Source: Epiperipatus broadwayi (lineage: Eukaryota; Onychophora; Udeonychophora; Euonychophora; Peripatidae). From it: 64,000 nucleotides of DNA. The notes beneath the pieces are model-generated. The model saw only the letters and a program-made list of their open reading frames with translations, was not told the DNA's origin and did no database searches. The position numbers and the translations under genes were made by a program. Positions 10,845-21,520 of this stretch are shown piece by piece; position 1 is the first letter of the stretch, and each line of letters opens with the position of its first letter. The stretch lies in NCBI GenBank assembly GCA_028023455.1, contig JAQFVV010006453.1, forward strand, positions 438,001 through 502,000. Reading direction: 5' to 3'.

Positions 10845-11675
10845 TAAACAGAACTGTTTTAAGTTAGCTTCTAAAAATCGATTTATTTCACATTCAAATT
10901 GGCAAAATGTAATAAAAAATTAAAAATAATGTTAATAACTGAAGAAAAATATAAGAAAAATATTTGTAAAGTAGTCATCAGTAAAACTAAAGAATTATAT
11001 TTCAACCAATCATTATGTAACATTGCTTGTGATTTTTTTGTCTTAGAAATTACGATCTCTGATTATTCATTTTTGTTTTTTCTTCATCTAAAATTTAATA
11101 TTTTGAATAAAAATCTAATTCTACATACATTATTAGTCAAGTTACTTTATTAGTCAGTATAGTATAAAAAGTAGTCATAAAATATTTAAATATTTATGAA
11201 AAATAGTTGCATTTTTATAGAACATTGTATGTCATTGATATGCAAATAGTGGTCAACATTATACACTTGTCTCAAATAGTGGTCAAAAGCTATTCTCTTT
11301 CCTTTAATTTTTCCAAATCAAAGTTTATATTTAAGTAAATGAATGTAAAAACTTAATTATCAATGTAAAAAATTATAAGAAATATATTTTATTTACATTC
11401 AAAATCTATTGCAAATGCATAAAACATTTTGATTTGATTTCTGACTTTGACAATTAGACATGCCTAGTGGGCAATAGCCAAAGCTAAAGAGGCTGTACTA
11501 TGTAATAATAGACAGCAATAAAATGACTGTTGTTCAAAAATTATTACCTAATGCAGATTTTTTTTGGAACTAAAATTTTAAATATGAAAATTTATACAAA
11601 ATAAGCATAAAATGATGATTCTGTGGCCAAAACTGACCAAGAGGCAGTGCAAGGATGGTAACTAAGCATAATAAC
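10845..11675. repeat. Dispersed ~0.85 kb repeat J, copy 1
   Basis: This aligns along its length with 46475-47345. Shared landmarks in order are CTTCTAAAAAT, ACATTCAAATT, AATTATATTT, AATAAAAATCTAATT, ACATTATTA, TTCAAAATCTATT, ACAATTA and the AAAATGATG region. The copies are well diverged. This copy lacks the SINE present at the equivalent point of copy 2, so it preserves the empty site near 11107-11121. The 84-codon frame at 10899 is not conserved in copy 2. Nature unknown. Confidence 0.65.
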
Positions 11676-11689
11676 CAATTCAGAGATTA

Positions 11690-13070
11690 AAAAAATAAAT
11701 ATTTTTATGTTTACTCTTAGATTTAAAAAAAAAAAACAAAATGTTTCCTTTTTTAAAAATACAAGAAATTTAAAATAACAATGAAAAGAAAACTACCATC
11801 ATTATGCCTTGTAAGTTATGGGACATAACTTTTATGGTATTTTAATAAATATAAATGTAATTTTAAATTTTATAACAGAATTTTATGACTTTATGATGTC
11901 TTCATAATTATTCAAAAAATGAAATTCAATCAATAAAGATTTTATCATCTTTTTCATCAGCATTAAGATAATTAGCCAATATGTAAGCAGAAATTAGTTT
12001 TGTTATATAATTCACTTTGTTTAATGCTTTTTCTTCTATATTTAGAATATTAAATATGATTTTTATGATATTTTTTACTTGTAAATGTATATTTCTAATA
12101 AATCAATTACAATTTATTGATCTGTAATATTGAACACAGTCGTTAATAATAAAATAAGATGTTGAAGAATTTAAATTGCCACTAAGGCAAGAAAGAAAAA
12201 AACATTGAAATGCAGAAAACTTAATAAATTAATACCTTTATGTATATTTAAAAGCTTGGATAGATTATGGTCCAATCACAGTACTTGAAACAATCATTGC
12301 TTGATCACCATACTATGCATAAAATTGACCAATCAGTAGCAATTACTCAGAATGCAATAAATATTTTGCAATGTGTATCAACTGATCTTTAGATATAAAT
12401 AGTATTAGAATGACTAACTTATATTAGAGCTTTTTACAAATCAGATTAGTTTGATATGGATAAACATTAAACATGACAGCCATGTGGAATTCTTATTATT
12501 AATTAGCTCTTGATTAACTAACCAATTATTTAATTATTTAATTTAGTAAATTAAAGTATATATATATAACAAATTTAGACAGATGTAAACTTCAGTCGGT
12601 GTGATTGAAATTTACATAAATATATTTCTAACTGTAATAAAATATTAAATATATATATATATATATATATGTATACACGCAATAAAACTTTTATTTATTG
12701 TTCATACATATGTCATTTTTTTAGAATTTGTAGTCTAATGAAACATTTCCATTTGTATCTATTATCTGTATTGATTGTTTGTTTTTTCTGTTTTCTAAAA
12801 ATTAAATAATGAGTAAAGATTTCACCAAGTATATGTACATAATTTTCAAATTTTATTTCATTTTTTTACGTATCTTCAATTTTTTTCTTATTTTTTAAAA
12901 AAAAAAATAAACAACAACACACGCACAAATAAAGATATGTTGTAATAAATTAAAAACAATTAATAATTATAAATATCTTAACTAACTCATTACAGCAATT
13001 GAAAATATGAGCATTTGATTAAAGTATGTTAGTTTTAAAAATAAAACATATGCTTATAAAGAATTATAAA
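11690..13070. other. A+T-rich stretch, promoter-like patch only
   Basis: Apart from the CCAAT/TATA cluster at 12270-12400 and a short (AT)n at about 12648-12670, this contains poly-A/T and nothing I recognise. Confidence 0.4.
12270..12401 (+). promoter_or_regulatory. Possible promoter-like cluster (CCAAT, CCAAT, TATA)
   Basis: TCCAATCACA at 12271 and ACCAATCAG at about 12328 precede TATAAATA at about 12394 with plausible spacing. No open reading frame or conserved transcript follows. In DNA this rich in A and T, TATA boxes arise by chance. Confidence 0.2.
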
Positions 13071-13074
13071 TAAT

Positions 13075-13394
13075 TAGGGTCGAACTATTGCTAGTTTATG
13101 AATCTGAGACGTGGACATTTAATTTACAAAATAATAAGACAGTGATACTATGCAGAACACATGAAAAAGATATCTATTTAGGTTCACAAAAAATATGAAA
13201 AATGGAATACATATATGAAAAAACAAATGGCTTATGTTATGTGATAGAATTAAAAAACTGGAATAGAACAGGATGGATATATTGTTAAATGAATGTCAAT
13301 TAATGGACATGTAAGTCACAAACCATGTCTTAAAAAAATTAAGAGATCTAAAAAGATTGCACATGAAATGATACGATTTCTGACAATGATACTA
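13075..13394 (+). pseudogene. LINE RT C-terminal fragment
   Basis: The frame around 13085-13130 reads VELLLVYESETWTF, close to the LTYGSETWTL motif of RTE-like LINE C-terminal domains. It is followed by degenerate LKNWNRTGW (from KLKWNWAGH) near 13250. The fragment is cut off where family B element B2 begins. Confidence 0.65.
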
Positions 13395-13625
13395 GTAAAA
13401 TCAGTCATATATCACATGACCTATATAGCTTGTATTACCAATATGTAATATATAAAGAGCCTGCTACTAGCTCTAAACAAGCTTAATTATTTTATTTTTT
13501 ATGATAAATGCTACAAGAGAAAATACATGAAGCCTTTATCTACGATGGTCGCCATCCCCAGACTGGTTTCGAGCTATGGCTCTCATCAGTGAGGATCTAG
13601 GACATAAGATTCAAAATATTAACTG
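13395..13625 (-). mobile_element. Family B element with intact hammerhead motif (copy B2)
   Basis: It starts at the family B terminus (CAGTCATATATCACATGAC), passes AGCTCTAAACAAGCTT and ATGATAAATGCTAC (both shared with B3 at 32.83 kb), and ends a little beyond the ribozyme at 13554-13596. It is a single unit, not a palindrome, inserted in or beside LINE debris. I could not define a target duplication. The ribozyme lies on the minus strand, so the element is best read in that direction. Confidence 0.7.
13554..13596 (-). ncRNA. Type I hammerhead ribozyme, all core nucleotides present
   Basis: Read on the minus strand, the order is: stem I 5' strand ATCCTCA (13590-13596), core CTGATGA (13583-13589), stem II GAGC-CATA-GCTC (13571-13582, four perfect pairs), core GAAA (13567-13570), minimal stem III ACCAGT, then C, with cleavage expected between 13561 and 13560. 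Stem I 3' strand TGGGGAT (13554-13560) gives seven pairs, one of them G-U. Every invariant hammerhead position is present. Stem III is only about two pairs plus a tiny loop, as in retrozyme and Penelope hammerheads, which often need a dimer to cleave well. Activity is inferred, not shown. Confidence 0.8.
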
Positions 13626-14285
13626 TGAAATTATGACTCGAAAGCAGTGCAATAGACCCATAGAGACTTTTTTATTTTATTTTTTGCATCTATTTAATAA
13701 TGATAAAAAATAACGATAAATAAATTATTTTTTTATATATATTTTGAAGCATAATTTTAATCTCAAAAACTTTAATTATTAACATATTAAAATTTAATTA
13801 AATTTTTTAATTTTAAATGATTAATATTATTTATGAATATTTTATTTATAAACTTTTAATGTTTATTTTTAATATATGACTTTATTTTATTCAAAGTTTT
13901 TTTTATCTATTTGTTTTCATTACTTGTTGATTGAATTTTCATTTCCTCCTGATATAACTTCAATTCTAATTTCGAAAGCAATCAATTTTTCATTTTTGCT
14001 TATTAGTTATATATATATAATTTGATTATTCTAATTATTTTTTTCTCCTACATATCTGCTTTTAGTATTTTCAATAGATGGAAAAACTCATTTATTTAAT
14101 TTTTTTAAATGTATATATTTTCATATTATTATATCTAATCTCTATATAAATAGATATGGAATTAAGATGGAATAAATACATTTTCAATTTCTAAGAACCG
14201 GGCAAATGTATATCCAATGTCCATTATGATAATCATGATAAAGTTGCTTAGTGGAGAAATTGCATTAAGATAGTTATTATTCAAT

Positions 14286-14580
14286 ATATATATATGTGCT
14301 CTGCGCACAGATAATGAAGCTATTCACTGTACGTAAAATTATCAAAATTTACCGCCAAGTGCTTTTGGGGCAGTTTATAGTCCCATATTTATGGCGACTT
14401 GTATTTGATTAATAACTATAATATTAATGCAAATTTTATGCAAATTCATATGTAGATGTTAAGTGAATCATTTTCGAGACAGAGAAAAGAAGGCCTCTCT
14501 TCTGTTGATTGCTGACTTTGGGTTTGATATCGTTTGTTTCAGAGCAAATGACACTAGCTGTGGTGGGTAGACAATTAGAA
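14286..14580 (-). pseudogene. Penelope-like element 3' fragment (GIY-YIG C-terminus)
   Basis: This segment aligns with the 3' end of the Penelope locus at 59.7-61.2 kb. It holds the terminal GTGCTCTGCGCACAG next to (TA)n, then GCCAAG.GCTTT, GTCCCATAT, a doubled TGCAAATT, and the coding end. The minus-strand frame at 14717-14436 contains LPTTASVICSETNDIKPKV, the equivalent of LPTTANVVCSETNDTKRKV at 60.0 kb. It is diverged and truncated, without an inverted partner. Confidence 0.8.
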
Positions 14581-14589
14581 ATTAAAAAA

Positions 14590-15640
14590 AGTATATATGC
14601 CACATTAAAATCATACAACACCAATGCTTTCGTATTAGATGTTATATACACAGATAAAAAATTACTATATCTTGTATTAATATGACATGAATATATTCTT
14701 TGCGATTGAAAATACAATTTTAAATAAAAGTAGTTTATTAATATTTGCTTATTTATCTAAATGTGGACATTTAGTAAAATAATACATATTGCAATAACTC
14801 AGTGAAGTATAGAGAGATATCTATTAGATCTAAATATTTGGATGAAAGAACAAACACAGAACATTATCATCAGTGATAAAATTAAATGGCTAAAAATAAA
14901 GCTGCATATATTTAGTACTCACCAGACATTCCAATAGATAGGTAGAGAAGGAAAGAATATTTTAAACAAGTACTTGAAATATTCCCATTTTATATTGCAT
15001 TAATAGAATGTTTTATATTTCTAATGTAGAAAAATTTGAAGATGTTACATTTCCACTTTTACAGGATTTTGATGTTTTTATTATAATATTCAATTTATAT
15101 ATTGAAAGATTTTTCATTTTCTACTTTATATATGAAAATATTACAGTTCTTTTAATTTTCCATTTATACAAGAACACTCAATGTAAATTTTATTAGAATT
15201 AAAATCACAAAGTATTCTATTTAAGTAATTGAGAATATAAAAATATATTTTAGCATGTTTAGTATTGTTTAAGTGATTAGAACATTAGAAGAATCATTTA
15301 ACCAAAATAGATAAATATTTTAAAGGAGTTTGACTGCTATTATACCATATCAGTTCAAATATAAGGTGTTTTTTTCTCTAAATGTTGGAGCGATAAAAAA
15401 GAGTATATTTTAAATTTGAATCTAATATTTTTAATATGTTGTTTTTGCAGATCTATGCTATATGCTATACATGCATATTGTATTACAATCATTATTGTTA
15501 ATATATCATGTTAAAAAATTTTAATCCAAAGAAAACAGATTTAATATTAAATGTCAATATTTTTGGATTAATTTTGTAAATGGCTTTAACTCTTTCTCTA
15601 ACTACTACTTTTAACATTATTATGCTGATTTTATCATTAT
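14590..15640. other. A+T-rich stretch, nothing recognised
   Basis: Only short Phe/Ile/Tyr-rich chance frames, such as 15008-15196. No repeats shared with the rest of the window were seen. Confidence 0.45.
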
Positions 15641-15649
15641 TTTATCAAT

Positions 15650-15990
15650 AAAACAGTACTGAATAACCTTTAGAATTTTTTTCAACTAATAAATCAAAAG
15701 AACAATGAGATATGAACCTGCCTTTTCTTTGATTGCTTGTTTCTTGTTCTCTACACAAGAGAGTATCTGTCAATGATTTTCAAAGTTTCAATACGTTTGG
15801 TTTGATTTTCAAAGTGAAAACATATGTTTTAAAATCTTTTAACATTATTTTTTTATTTTATCATTATTATATAGAAACAACTGTACTGAATAACCATTAT
15901 AATTTTTTACAACTAATAAATTAATACAACAATGAAATAAGAGCCTGCCTTTTATGGCACTGATTGGCTATTTCTTGTTATATTCACAAG
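15650..15990. repeat. Tandem duplication, period ~227 bp
   Basis: GTACTGAATAACC occurs at 15656 and 15883. It is followed in both by AACTAATAAAT, then a stretch with GCCTGCCTTTT, GATTG.CT.TTTCTTGTT and CAAGAGAG, then CTGTCAA. A third, partial echo (GATTTTCAAAGTGAAA.CATAT) appears at 15807 and again near 16338. Confidence 0.75.
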
Positions 15991-16020
15991 AGAGAACCTG
16001 TCAACATTTTTTCAAGTTCT

Positions 16021-16258
16021 GATGTGATGTGATGTATTATGGCTTCTCCTTAAACAAAGTCAAGAATATCTCAGCAATTATGCCCAGATAAACCTGTTAG
16101 CCACTTTATTTTACATTCCCCACTCTAAATTTACCCATGTGATGTGATGTGATGTATTTGGCTTCTCCTTAAATGAAGTCAAGAATATCTCAACAACTAT
16201 GCCCAGATAAACCCGTTAGCCACTTTATTTTCCATTCCCCATTCTAAGTCTTCCCATA
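16021..16258. repeat. Tandem duplication, period 120 bp
   Basis: Two head-to-tail copies, 16021-16140 and 16141-16258. Each starts GATGTGATGTGATGTATT, then GGCTTCTCCTTAAA, and contains TCAAGAATATCTCA and GTTAGCCACTTTATTTT. Similarity is high, so the duplication is fairly young. The unit is less A+T-rich than its flanks, and I see no conserved frame. Confidence 0.9.
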
Positions 16259-16259
16259 T

Positions 16260-17260
16260 TTTGCCCCATCCCATTTCCACAACATAATCTTTGTCAACTC
16301 TATGGCCTTTAAATCTAAATCCCCCTTATCTTTGTTTTGATTTTCAAAGTGAAACCATATATCTTAAAATATTTTTTTATACATATTTATATTTTTTTCA
16401 GAAAATATTTGTGAAAATATTAATTATTTTAGAAGAATGATTTAGATTTTAATAGAAAAATCTACTTTTATATAAAAGCAAATTGACAAAGAAATTATAA
16501 TGTTTGGCTGCAATTTATAATTGGATGATAAACATGTTGTATGCCTGCTGCTATAGATTATTTCCATCAATTATAAAGAGAAATTATTTTCTTAAAAAAT
16601 TTTGATTTACTTTAATAATCTGACAAATTATTGATTTGTATTTTAGAAAAGATTTTTAATAAAAAAAAAAGATTTATTGGTAACACTAAATGCCAATACC
16701 ATATTTTAAAATCTTTTTTTTCTTTAAAAAAGACATTATAATATGAGCACTAAAATATTTATAATGCAAACAATGTAGGGATAATTTTGAATAGATTTTG
16801 CAGTCTTGGAAAGATATACCTGAAGAAATTATCAAAAAAATTCTGCATTCCTAACAATTTAAATGGCCTGAAGATGATGTACCCTGACAAAATAGTGAAG
16901 ATGAGAATTCAGGATCTGGAAGTGAAAATGTAGAAAATGAAAGTATGACTGAATAAGATTTGCAATAAATTAGGTGGCTTAATGTATTTATCTTAGTTAC
17001 TGTTTAAGTAAATAAAAATGTTTTTTATTTTTCAATAAAATAAATTTTCAATTTTTTCCCCAGTTTTTTGAGCTTAAAATACTACTGCTTTTAAATTTTG
17101 AGGGCATTTCATTATTTAAAGTAATACAGAATATTAAATAGCAATTGGATTTAAATATTTGTACTTCAAATAGTGTGTGCTACAAATCAACCTTTATATA
17201 TATGTAAATATTTATATTTCAATTATTGTATTACAAATCCATCTTTATATATATATATAT
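16260..17260. other. A+T-rich stretch, nothing recognised
   Basis: A short broken frame near 16800-16960 (WKDIPEEIIKKILHS, then ENSGSGSENVENESMTE) has an acidic tail that could be decayed coding sequence. It is too short and interrupted to name. Confidence 0.35.
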
Positions 17261-17271
17261 ATTATTCCTGT

Positions 17272-17315
17272 CTTTCACTGATGATAGCAAATAGCTTGAA
17301 ATCATGATCTGAAAG
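17272..17315 (+). ncRNA. Type I hammerhead ribozyme motif beside a Penelope locus
   Basis: Stem I CTTTCA (17272-17277) pairs with TGAAAG (17310-17315). Core CTGATGA (17278-17284) and core GAAA (17298-17301) flank a stem II of AGC-aaata-GCT, with a T-T mismatch at its base. Stem III is the 8-nt palindrome ATCATGAT (17301-17308), and cleavage would follow C17309. Every invariant core base is present. Its loops differ from the family A and B ribozymes, so it is a separate lineage. It sits about 160 bp left of the Penelope element at 17474, and hammerheads in the terminal regions of Penelope-like elements are established knowledge. Confidence 0.75.
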
Positions 17316-17473
17316 TGGAATTAAAGTTAGAGATAGTGAATGCTCGCTCTGATGTTTATGTAAACAGAAGACTACGCTTGACGGTGTTTTTGGTAGAACG
17401 CCATCTGTTATCATAAATACAAGCGTTAGCAAGTTTTTTAACTTGTGTTTTTTTGTTTTTCATATATATATAT

Positions 17474-18313
17474 ATAATTAAAATTACCCCAAATCCAAAA
17501 TTCAACCAGACCAGCATAAAAATAATATTAAAACACTACCAAAGGTTTTACTGCTACAAGCAGACTTCTCAAGTGTAAAGAACTACAAAAACTACACAAT
17601 ATATATAATATTAAACATTACCCACAAATCCATTCACTTCCCATCCACCCTTAATATTAAAAGAACTCTTAAATAAGTTAATTACTTCAGAATAATAAAT
17701 TTTCAATAATAAAGATTCTTTAATTCTTCTTTTGATTTCATTTAGTAAATTGTTTGGAAATAAGAAAATTGCTTGGAAAAGGGGTGTTACATTGAATAAT
17801 TTATTAAATAATACAAAAAAAAATTTTGATAGAAAGACTATTCCTGGTGTAGTATATTTTATCCCTTGTTTATTTTGTAAGAAGGTTTACCATAGGTCAG
17901 AGTAGTTTGAGTTTAAGTGAATGAATAGAGGTTCATAGAAGTAGAGTTAAAAATAGATATCTTAGTTCTGCTTTGTATGTCCATGAAAAAGATACAGGCC
18001 GCACTATTGATTTTGATGAAGCTAATATTGTCTTCTTTGAGAGAAATGAAATCAAAAGAAGAATTAAAGAATCTTTATTATTGAAAAATTATTATTCTGA
18101 AGTAATTAACTTATTTAAGAGTTCTTTTAATATTAAGGGTAGATGGGAAGTGAATGGATTTGTGGGTAATGTTTAATATTATATATATTGTGTAGTTTTT
18201 GTAGTTCTTTACACTTGAGAAGTCTGCTTGTAGCAGTGAAACCTTTGATAGTATTTTAATATTATTTTTATGCTGGTTTGGTTGAAGTTTGGATTTGGGG
18301 TAATTTTAATTAT
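17474..18313 (+). mobile_element. Penelope-like element remnant with inverted 3' ends (locus 1)
   Basis: Arms 17474-17743 and 18042-18313 are inverse copies, from ATAATTAAAATTACCCC to its complement, with only scattered mismatches. They include the end of the GIY-YIG coding region and the 3' UTR (TTGAGAAGTCTGC). The plus-strand copy is longer and carries the coding relic at 17748-18176. (TA)n tracts flank both outer ends. The same head-to-head layout occurs at 34.05-34.53 kb and 59.7-61.2 kb. Penelope-like elements are known to form inverted and partial copies. Confidence 0.8.
17748..18176 (+). pseudogene. Penelope-like GIY-YIG endonuclease domain, C-terminal part
   Basis: The reading starts in WKRGVTLNNLLNN, passes IPGVVYFIPCLFCKKVYH (the GIY strand, a CxxC pair, and the YIG strand altered to YHR), and breaks at stops near 17905. 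It resumes at 17960 as SSALYVHEKDTGRTIDFDEA (the conserved H-E-K-TGH-like block) and ends ERNEIKRRIKESLLL...INLF, then GRWEVNGFVGNV and a stop. In this family the nuclease is fused behind the reverse transcriptase and is thought to nick the target. Loss of the YIG glycine and the stops show it is dead. This lineage differs in sequence from the 60 kb copy. Confidence 0.75.
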
Positions 18314-18336
18314 AGATTGACTAGTTTAGCTTTATG

Positions 18337-18339
<3 letters not shown>

Positions 18340-18380
<41 letters not shown>

Positions 18381-18408
18381 CATATATATATATATATATA
18401 TATATATT
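18340..18408. repeat. (TA)n microsatellite with palindromic interruption
   Basis: Two TA runs separated by TTATATCA, immediately right of the Penelope locus. Confidence 0.9.
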
Positions 18409-18886
18409 GTAATGATATAAATATGTTGTTACATTAATTTAAAATAAAATCTTAAAGTTCGCAAATAAAAATAAAATCTATTAAAGAAAAAAAACTAAAC
18501 GCTAAAATTAAAATGTTTGTTAAACGTATATATTCGCACAGATTCAAAACTTTAAAAATATTTTTTAAAAAAAAAAAACAAATAAATAAGTATTTGAATG
18601 TACTTTTTTATAAAAAAAAAGCACAAGACTTAAAGATAAAATATTTTTGTAAATGGAAATGATTGTTTATTAATTATCCAAAAGCTGTGTAATTAAAAAG
18701 TCAGATCAAAATTAGATAAGGAATAAAGAATTAGCTTGTCCAATATAAAAGCAGCAAATAAAGGCCCGGACCATAACGAAAAATGGAACAGTGACATCTT
18801 TGTTCATGGAATCCATAGGAGGACTATAAAAAGAAAAATATTGAGTTCCAGTGGGTTTTTTGAACTTGATTTGGGGAGACGAATGA

Positions 18887-19078
18887 CAAGACGCACTTGT
18901 CGTTCTCTCTCACTTATTTAAAGAAAAAGAAAAGACTGTGATACCAGAATGGAACCAGCTAATGCCACCTCCAGAACATTATTTTCCAATGGAGACATTG
19001 CAGGAATTAAAAAACAGGAACCTGGACTCTTCTGCCGTAAGCTATATTGACATGAACTCTAAATTTAAAAATAATTAA
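18887..19078 (+). other. 63-codon open segment with coding look, identity unknown
   Basis: From the codon after TGA at 18884 to TAA at 19076 the frame is open and reads, in part, KTVIPEWNQLMPPPEHYFPM followed by ETLQELKNRNLDSS. The Pro, Glu and Trp content and lower A+T differ from the chance frames nearby. A possible splice acceptor (AAAAG) precedes ACTGTGATACC at about 18934. The overlapping 61-codon frame at 18736-18921 in another frame is the alternative. It could be the last exon of a host gene or a decayed transposase end. I do not recognise the family. Confidence 0.25.
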
Positions 19079-19599
19079 GAACTTTTGTTAAAGCTTATGA
19101 ATTTCTATCTGACTTTTAAGTTTAAAATCAATTGGTAATGTTTAAAATTTTATATGTTTTGCTTTGAAAAAAATCATTTCCATTTTATTATTTTTTTATT
19201 TGTATTAATACTTATCGTATAAATTATTTAAATGCATGAAATTTAAAGTTGGGTATAGACGTTGCATAGATTCGTTAGTGGTTAATTATGTTGCTGTTTC
19301 ATGGTCGATTGGAATATATAAGTCATCATGTCACTGCGGTGTCTTATGATGGACAACATTGGTTTTTTTTTCTATTCCCTATGCAATTGACATTATCGAT
19401 GACTTTGTATTTTGATCGGTTATGTTTATTTTGGAATGTTTTTAACCATGGAATCTGTGCAGCCGATCTATACTCAACATTTTAAAACAAATTTTATAAA
19501 ATTCATCTGTGCAAACATAATAAATGTAAAATTTAAGTCGGGAGTGAATGGCTGTATAGATTTGTAAAGTTATATATAGTTTAAGGGAGGGTAATCTTA

Positions 19600-19700
19600 G
19601 GTTATTCGTTTCGTAGTTGAATTGGCTCAATGGATTGGATATATTTGTGCAATTAGTAGATGTAGTACGAGATCCGCTACGGGTAGGATTGCATATATAT
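19600..19700 (+). repeat. Possible tRNA-like SINE head
   Basis: TTGGCTCAATGGATT fits an RNA polymerase III A box. About 45 bp downstream GTACGAGATCC is a weak B-box candidate. There is no poly-A tail or target duplication, and other frames here are equally uninformative. Confidence 0.2.
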
Positions 19701-20169
19701 GCCATACACTTTCTGTTTGCCTATGGATGGGTTTGTAAGATGGCAAAGGACCACAATCCATTCCTATGGAGTTTTATGTTTATTGTTCTACTCGCCAACA
19801 GTTGCAGCATTCCTGTTGGTGGAGAGACAATAGTATTTTGTGTTGTCGTATTTTTATCCTACATTGAATACATAAATGTATCAGATGGATTGACGCCAGT
19901 TTGACTGCGAACTTTTTGGCCTAAGGTTAAATAAGAGATAGAATATTTTCTTTTCAAATGCAGATCTATGTAGTCTATTCATACTAGACCATCTAAATAA
20001 AATATTAAACTCATTGAAATTTATTTAAATGTAAAATTAAAGATTAATATAAAAATCTAAAATGTTAAACTTATTCCTCAAATTTAGAATGATTTTATAT
20101 GTGCGTAAATAAATATTTTTATGTGTTAATTTCTGGCAGTGGCTTTTATTTTTTTTTATATTTGAGATA

Positions 20170-20370
20170 TAAAATTATATTTTATAATCTCTGCTGTTCC
20201 ACTGAGCTAGTGACTTGGGTTAACGATCTAAATATTTAAATAAAGTGGAATTTTAACAGCGCATACCTGCCTGCTCTATAAATTTTTCTAGGTTTAAATG
20301 CCTAGATGGCGCCCTGTAGAGCAGATATCATAGTTTGCGGTTAGATTCGATCTTCACTTTCTTTTCGATC
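20170..20370. repeat. Possible decayed tRNA-derived repeat
   Basis: The minus strand holds TAGCTCAGTGGAAC (A-box-like). The plus strand at about 20320-20355 holds GTAGAGCAG and GGTTAGATTCGATC (B-box-like). The pieces do not form one complete tRNA-like unit. The sequence ends at GTTACAATATATA, an end shape also seen at 57.37 kb. Confidence 0.2.
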
Positions 20371-20399
20371 GTTACAATATATATATATGAATGATACTA

Positions 20400-21270
20400 G
20401 TTAAAATAATATTTAATAAAACAAAGCACTAAATTAACTCCACAATTCACAATATACTATTATATACCTAAATATATGAATAAAAGCTATATTTCACTTG
20501 CAGCATGCCTGACTATCTCGAATATTATTTACAATTAAAATTTAAAAATGATTTGACAAAAGGAAAAATCTAGAGAAGTAAATTTTAAACATAACATAAT
20601 TTATTTTATAAGCACTAATATAATTGTGTAAATATACCCAAATTACTGGACGAGTCACATTAGAGTGTTAATTTTGAATTATATTAATAAGATTTTGATT
20701 TTTCAAATTTTAACTATAGTAGTCATGACAAAAACTAGCTATATCTTTTATTTGTTTGTTTGGTTGTTTATTATAGAGGTGGTATTTTCTGTCACATCAT
20801 CTGTAAATATATATATATATATTTAATTTTGAGTTATGTCATTAGGTTAAAAGCAGAGTAATCAGTTTTTAAACTTTTTTTCTTTATCTTGAAGAAATCA
20901 GGATTTCTTTGATGGATTTTTTTTAATTTACAAATTATTTAAATCTTGAGCTAAAATAAAATAAAATAATGAGATAAGTCATTCTTAAAAGTTTTTTCAA
21001 ATTGTAATTCTTACAAAGATGTGAGTTGGGGGAAGAAAAAAGTATAGATTTTAGCAATTAACTCTATTGTTGAAACTTGAGACATTAAAAGTATTTTGCA
21101 ATCTATTGTGCTAATTGAACCAGAACTTTTCCCACTAATTAAAAAAAGAAAATGACCAAAAAAGGACAAAAAATAGAAGTGCTAAAATTTAGCTAAAAGT
21201 AAATATGTGTGAATTCTGTTGGAGTTTTCTTTTGTTTAGACAGTCAAGACTTTTTTTCTAAAAAGTAATA
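20400..21270. other. A+T-rich stretch, nothing recognised
   Basis: No open frames, inverted repeats or shared repeats were seen. Confidence 0.45.
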
Positions 21271-21279
21271 TTATCCATC

Positions 21280-21520
21280 ACCAGGAGAATGTTCACTGGA
21301 CAGTTGACACCAAGGACTTTCCTCCCAGGAAAAACCATGGAGCCACAGGAGTGATTTCCAACTAAGTAAAGGATGAAGCCACTAATTAACAATAGATATG
21401 TTTGAGAAGCAATAACAAAAAGAAGATTCACAACAGCAGTTCTGGACCAAATCTAAAATGGACAGTATCCCCTTGGTGAAAGTTAAACAGCTGTTTGACC
21501 AGAGTAAATATGAATTGTTA
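21280..21520. other. Less A+T-rich patch, possibly decayed coding sequence
   Basis: The patch from CACCAGGAGAATG to about 21510 is clearly richer in G and C than its flanks. Frames are interrupted, and one holds KEDSQQQFWTKSKM then PLVKVKQLFDQSKYELLLSE. I cannot assign it. An old retroelement or host exon are both possible. Confidence 0.25.
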
